This document shows positions 60,935-64,000 of a stretch of DNA of 64,000 nucleotides, in pieces. Source of the DNA: Cytophagaceae bacterium (GTDB taxonomy: Bacteria > Bacteroidota > Bacteroidia > Cytophagales > Cytophagaceae); NCBI GenBank assembly GCA_025455005.1, contig JALONH010000003.1, forward strand, positions 1 to 64,000, read 5' to 3'. How positions within the stretch are numbered: position 1 is the stretch's first letter; each line of letters begins with the position of its first letter. The notes below the pieces were generated by a model. That model was not told where the DNA came from and did no database searches. It saw only the letters and a list, made by a program, of their open reading frames with translations. Both the position numbers and the translations under genes were made by a program.

Positions 60935-61390
60935 ATGGGATTCTTTTCCGGTGAATACGATTGTACCATGGATGCGAAAGGCAGAATAGTTTTGCCTGCT
61001 CGTATCAAATCGAATTTGCCGGAGACCGATGCCGGAAATGTGGTTGTAACGCGTGGTTTTGAAAATTGCCTAGTCCTCTACGGTCAAACAGAATTTAAAA
61101 AAATATACACCAAAATAGCAGGCCTCAACGAGTTCAGTGAAGAGTTTCGCAGGTTTCAACGAAACTTTTTCAGAGGTGTACAAGAAGTAGAGTTGGATAA
61201 TAATAGTCGACTCTTACTACCAAAGTCTCTAGCATCTCATGCACAAATAGATAAAGACGTCATTGTAGTAGGTATGGGGAATAGAGTAGAAATATGGAAC
61301 CCAACGCTATACGAAACATACCTAATTAAAGATAGCTCACAACTAGCCGCACTCGCGGAGAAATATTTAACCAACAACTCAACTGAATGA
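60935..61390 (+). CDS. mraZ: Transcriptional regulator MraZ
   Basis: First gene of the division and cell-wall cluster; an AbrB-fold DNA-binding protein that represses its own operon. 151 residues, with MGFFSGEYDCTMDAKGRIVLPARI and VTRGFENCLVLYG, and a second repeat LDNNSRLLLPKSL. It ends in a 4-base overlap (ATGA) with rsmH. The operator lies directly upstream. Confidence 0.97.
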   Translation: MGFFSGEYDCTMDAKGRIVLPARIKSNLPETDAGNVVVTRGFENCLVLYGQTEFKKIYTKIAGLNEFSEEFRRFQRNFFRGVQEVELDNNSRLLLPKSLASHAQIDKDVIVVGMGNRVEIWNPTLYETYLIKDSSQLAALAEKYLTNNSTE

Positions 61391-62286
61391 TGTACCATAC
61401 TCCAGTTCTTCTCCCCGAAAGCATAGACGCACTCTCCATTAAACCGGAAGGAATTTACGTCGACGTCACTTTCGGAGGAGGTGGGCATAGCCGTGCCATT
61501 TTAAATCAACTTACTACCGGTCATTTATATGCCTTTGATCAAGATGCTGACGCAGTTGATAATGCTAAGGGATTAGAGGGTAAAAACTTTACATTAATAC
61601 CGGCCAACTTTCGATACATTAAAAAATACCTTCGATTACACGGTGTTACCCATATCGATGGTTTATTGGCAGACTTAGGTATCTCTTCTCATCAAATCGA
61701 TACTCCGGAAAGAGGCTTTTCCACTCGCTTCGATGCAGCCTTAGATATGCGCATGGACAGAGCTACCGATAAAACGGCGGCAACTATATTAAACCAATAC
61801 TCAGAACATGGACTTCATACCATACTAGGTATGTACGGTGAAGTTAAAAACGCAAGAACACTTGCTCAAGCTATCTTGAAATATAGAGTAACCAACAGAT
61901 TTAAAACCACTGGTCAATTGACTCAGTTTTTATCCGACTTTGTACCTAAAGGGAAAGAACATAAATATTATGCTCAAGTATTTCAAGCATTACGAATTGA
62001 AGTCAACGAGGAACTGGATGTGCTAAAAGATTTATTGGAACAAAGTCAACAAGTACTGGCTCCGGGAGGACGTTTAGCTATCATCAGTTACCATTCATTA
62101 GAAGACCGACTGGTAAAAAACTTTATTGCTCAGGGTAAGTTCTTTGGCGAAGCAGAGAAAGATGTTTTTGGTTACGCTGCAAAACCATTCAAAGCAGTTG
62201 GGAAGTCGATAGAACCCTCTGAAGAAGAAATAGAACGAAATACCCGTGCAAGAAGTGCTCGTTTACGAATTGCGGAAAGAATATAA
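61387..62286 (+). CDS. rsmH: 16S rRNA (cytosine-1402-N4) methyltransferase
   Basis: Methylates C1402 of 16S rRNA. 299 residues, normal length. Hallmarks: YHTPVLLPESIDAL, VDVTFGGGGHSRAIL, LLADLGISSHQID, RGFSTRFDAALDMRMD and late ISYHSLEDRLVKNFI. It starts inside the mraZ stop and is followed by ftsL after 6 bases. Confidence 0.98.
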   Translation: MMYHTPVLLPESIDALSIKPEGIYVDVTFGGGGHSRAILNQLTTGHLYAFDQDADAVDNAKGLEGKNFTLIPANFRYIKKYLRLHGVTHIDGLLADLGISSHQIDTPERGFSTRFDAALDMRMDRATDKTAATILNQYSEHGLHTILGMYGEVKNARTLAQAILKYRVTNRFKTTGQLTQFLSDFVPKGKEHKYYAQVFQALRIEVNEELDVLKDLLEQSQQVLAPGGRLAIISYHSLEDRLVKNFIAQGKFFGEAEKDVFGYAAKPFKAVGKSIEPSEEEIERNTRARSARLRIAERI

Positions 62287-62292
62287 CATATC

Positions 62293-62685
62293 ATGGCTAC
62301 GAACGATTATAAAGAACCTAAAGTAAAAGAACCTATCGTTGAAAAAAAAGCAACGAACAAAGGACTGTTTTCAACTTTAGGAAAATACACATCTTTCGGT
62401 AAGGCCTTTGAAGACGGAGTACCTGTTCAATATGTACCTTATATTCTTTACTTCGCCGTACTTCTTCTATTATATATTTCAAATGCTCATAACGGTGATC
62501 GATTGGTTCGCCGAATAAATAAAATGAAAACAGAAGTGAATGATTTGCGCGCTGATTTCACCACGCTCAAAGCGGATCTGATGTTTAAAAGTAAACAGTC
62601 TGAAGTAGCTAAAACCGTTACTTCTATTGGATTAGTTGAAAGTACGACCCCCCCTATAATTATTCAACCTAAAAAACAAGAGTAG
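62293..62685 (+). CDS. ftsL: FtsL-like division protein
   Basis: Bitopic membrane protein of the divisome, 130 residues. A charged cytoplasmic part (1-50), one helix (about 53-70, YILYFAVLLLLYISNAH) and a coiled coil (about 76-110, RRINKMKTEVNDLRADFTTLKADL). FtsL sequences are poorly conserved; its place between rsmH and ftsI identifies it. Its stop codon overlaps the GTG start of the next gene by one base. Confidence 0.88.
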   Translation: MATNDYKEPKVKEPIVEKKATNKGLFSTLGKYTSFGKAFEDGVPVQYVPYILYFAVLLLLYISNAHNGDRLVRRINKMKTEVNDLRADFTTLKADLMFKSKQSEVAKTVTSIGLVESTTPPIIIQPKKQE

Positions 62686-64000
62686 TGAACATTAAACAGT
62701 CCATAGTTCTTCGTTTACGATTAGTATTTATTGGGATATCCCTTTTTGGATTCGCTATTGTCTATAAAATAATTCGTATACAATATATCGAGTCTGAAAA
62801 GTGGGAAGAAATTGCAGTTAATAATTTATATGATTTAAGAGAAATTCAACCCACTCGAGGAAATATTTTCTCTTCCGACGGTAGTTTATTAGCTACCTCC
62901 ATTCCCTTTTATAAAGTTTGTTTCGATCCTACTAAAGCAGATAAACAGGTTTTTTCAAAAGGTATCGATAGTCTTGCATTGTTATTAAGTCGATATTTTA
63001 AAGATAAATCAACTGCTGAATATAAACGCAAAATAATTGATGCGCGCAAAAAGCATAAACAATATATCGTGCTTAGTGCTACTCCTATTAACTATCAAGG
63101 GAAAAAACAAATGACAAGTTGGCCTATTTTTCGAGAAGGGAGGATGAAAGGTGGTGTCATGTTCGAAAAAATAGACAAACGGTTTCGTCCATTTTCTTTT
63201 TTGGCTCGTCGAACAATTGGGTTTGTAAATGAAGATAACAAAGGTGCCGGCATTGAATACAGTTTTAATCATATTCTAGCCGGTAAAAATGGTAAAGCAT
63301 GGTTTCGAAAAATGTCAGGAGGAAATTGGAGACCAATTCACGATGAAGATGAAGTTACACCGATCGATGGATTAGATATTGTTACTACTATTGATATCAA
63401 CATACAAGATGTAGCAGAGTCTTCATTGTTGAACCATTTAACTAAACACGATGCCGATTATGGGTGTGTTGTTTTAATGGAAGTAGCTACAGGTGAAATC
63501 AAGGCTATCGCTAATCTTGGTCGAGTAAATACAGGTGTTTATACAGAAGATAATAATTATGCTTTAGGTAACGCCGGGTTATCTGAACCCGGTTCTACGT
63601 TTAAGTTGGCTTCTGTTATGGCGTTGTTGGAAGAAACAGATATTCAATTATCCGATTCAATCGAAACAGGTATGGGAGAGTATGATTTTTATGATCGTAC
63701 CATGCGCGATTCGAAACCCGGTGGTTATGGAACATTAACCTTACAACAGGCCTTTGAGAAATCGTCTAACATCGCCATTTCAAAAAAAGTAAATGAATAT
63801 TTCGGTGCTAAACCGGAAAAGTTTATAGAATACATTGAAAAATTTGGATTAACTCAACCCTTGTCTTTTCAAATGGAAGGCGTAGCTAAACCTTTTGTGA
63901 AATCACCTAAATCAAAACATTGGAGTGGTACCACATTACCTTGGATGTCTATAGGATATGAAGTGAGTCTTACACCTTTACAAACTCTAACCTTCTATAA
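62685..64000 (+). CDS. ftsI: Penicillin-binding protein FtsI (PBP3-like), C-terminus outside the window
   Basis: Transpeptidase of septal peptidoglycan. The frame begins at GTG 62685 (NIKQSIVLRLRL), overlapping the ftsL stop (TAGTG), and is open to the right edge (438 codons seen). One N-terminal helix (about 10-30), PBP dimerisation domain (about 45-220, with QPTRGNIFSSDG and KGAGIEYSFN), and transpeptidase domain with the catalytic Ser304 in GSTFK and SSN in EKSSNIAISK. The KTG motif lies beyond the window. The GTG start shows why the gene starts without an ATG. Confidence 0.95.
   Translation, partial: MNIKQSIVLRLRLVFIGISLFGFAIVYKIIRIQYIESEKWEEIAVNNLYDLREIQPTRGNIFSSDGSLLATSIPFYKVCFDPTKADKQVFSKGIDSLALLLSRYFKDKSTAEYKRKIIDARKKHKQYIVLSATPINYQGKKQMTSWPIFREGRMKGGVMFEKIDKRFRPFSFLARRTIGFVNEDNKGAGIEYSFNHILAGKNGKAWFRKMSGGNWRPIHDEDEVTPIDGLDIVTTIDINIQDVAESSLLNHLTKHDADYGCVVLMEVATGEIKAIANLGRVNTGVYTEDNNYALGNAGLSEPGSTFKLASVMALLEETDIQLSDSIETGMGEYDFYDRTMRDSKPGGYGTLTLQQAFEKSSNIAISKKVNEYFGAKPEKFIEYIEKFGLTQPLSFQMEGVAKPFVKSPKSKHWSGTTLPWMSIGYEVSLTPLQTLTFY

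Noticed and set aside
1-64000. tRNA and rRNA genes
   Set aside because: I scanned by eye for T-arm patterns and conserved rRNA segments and found none apart from the partial tRNA-like core at 1291.

Overview
The window is chromosomal DNA of a Bacteroidota bacterium. The signs are AT-rich sequence, start sites without clear Shine-Dalgarno sequences, several promoters of the Bacteroidota type (TTG, about 19-22 bases, TAnnTTTG), PorP/SprF-family proteins, many secreted proteins with type A or type B C-terminal sorting domains of the type IX secretion system (T9SS), and TonB-dependent receptors with a carboxypeptidase-regulatory-like N-terminus. The extracellular xylan-degrading enzymes suggest a free-living plant-polysaccharide degrader of the Cytophagales/Chitinophagales kind. 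The sequence alone does not allow a narrower name.

Layout. 1-1310: edge of a mobile element, with a tyrosine recombinase running off the left end and a possible tRNA-derived attachment core. 1392-4683 (minus): operon of an ECF sigma factor, a transmembrane anti-sigma-like protein whose periplasmic part imitates a T9SS type B cargo, and a type B leucine-rich-repeat cargo. 4766-18899 (plus): a T9SS polysaccharide-degradation locus with two PorP/SprF proteins, a GH30 enzyme, a 1934-residue multidomain protein, a GH10 xylanase and a beta-helix protein; no SusC/SusD pair is present. 19004-35200: copper export (copA plus a small HMA protein), a secreted protein, a methyltransferase, phenylalanine hydroxylase with a thioesterase and a TM2 protein, a CHASE2 protein with a secreted partner, PEP carboxylase, a tiny His-rich lipoprotein, a SUI1 factor, kdsB and a LysM protein. 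35221-45238: a TIGR02757 protein, then an iron-acquisition block with an AraC regulator, two siderophore-type TonB receptors, a PepSY membrane protein, ferritin and an outer-membrane protein. Both receptor promoters carry the same 21-bp-spaced direct repeat. 45279-60330: housekeeping genes (prfB with its programmed frameshift, cobalamin adenosyltransferase, gatC, a broken plsC, a NUDIX hydrolase, rnhB, gcvT, comB, mogA, ilvE, a MazG-like protein, dtd, a GH63-like glucosidase, HU). 60331-60934: a long non-coding region with DnaA-box-like sequences, a perfect 18-bp palindrome and a MraZ operator. 60935-64000: start of the division and cell-wall cluster (mraZ, rsmH, ftsL, ftsI).

How it fits together. 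In the left third, cargo (type B), candidate translocation partners (PorP/SprF) and a sigma/anti-sigma pair with a cargo-like sensor domain lie side by side, which suggests T9SS-linked control of surface protein expression. The enzymes there would cut glucuronoxylan outside the cell. In the iron block, the AraC protein probably activates both receptors in response to a ferri-siderophore, PepSY protein probably helps iron release, and ferritin stores the iron.
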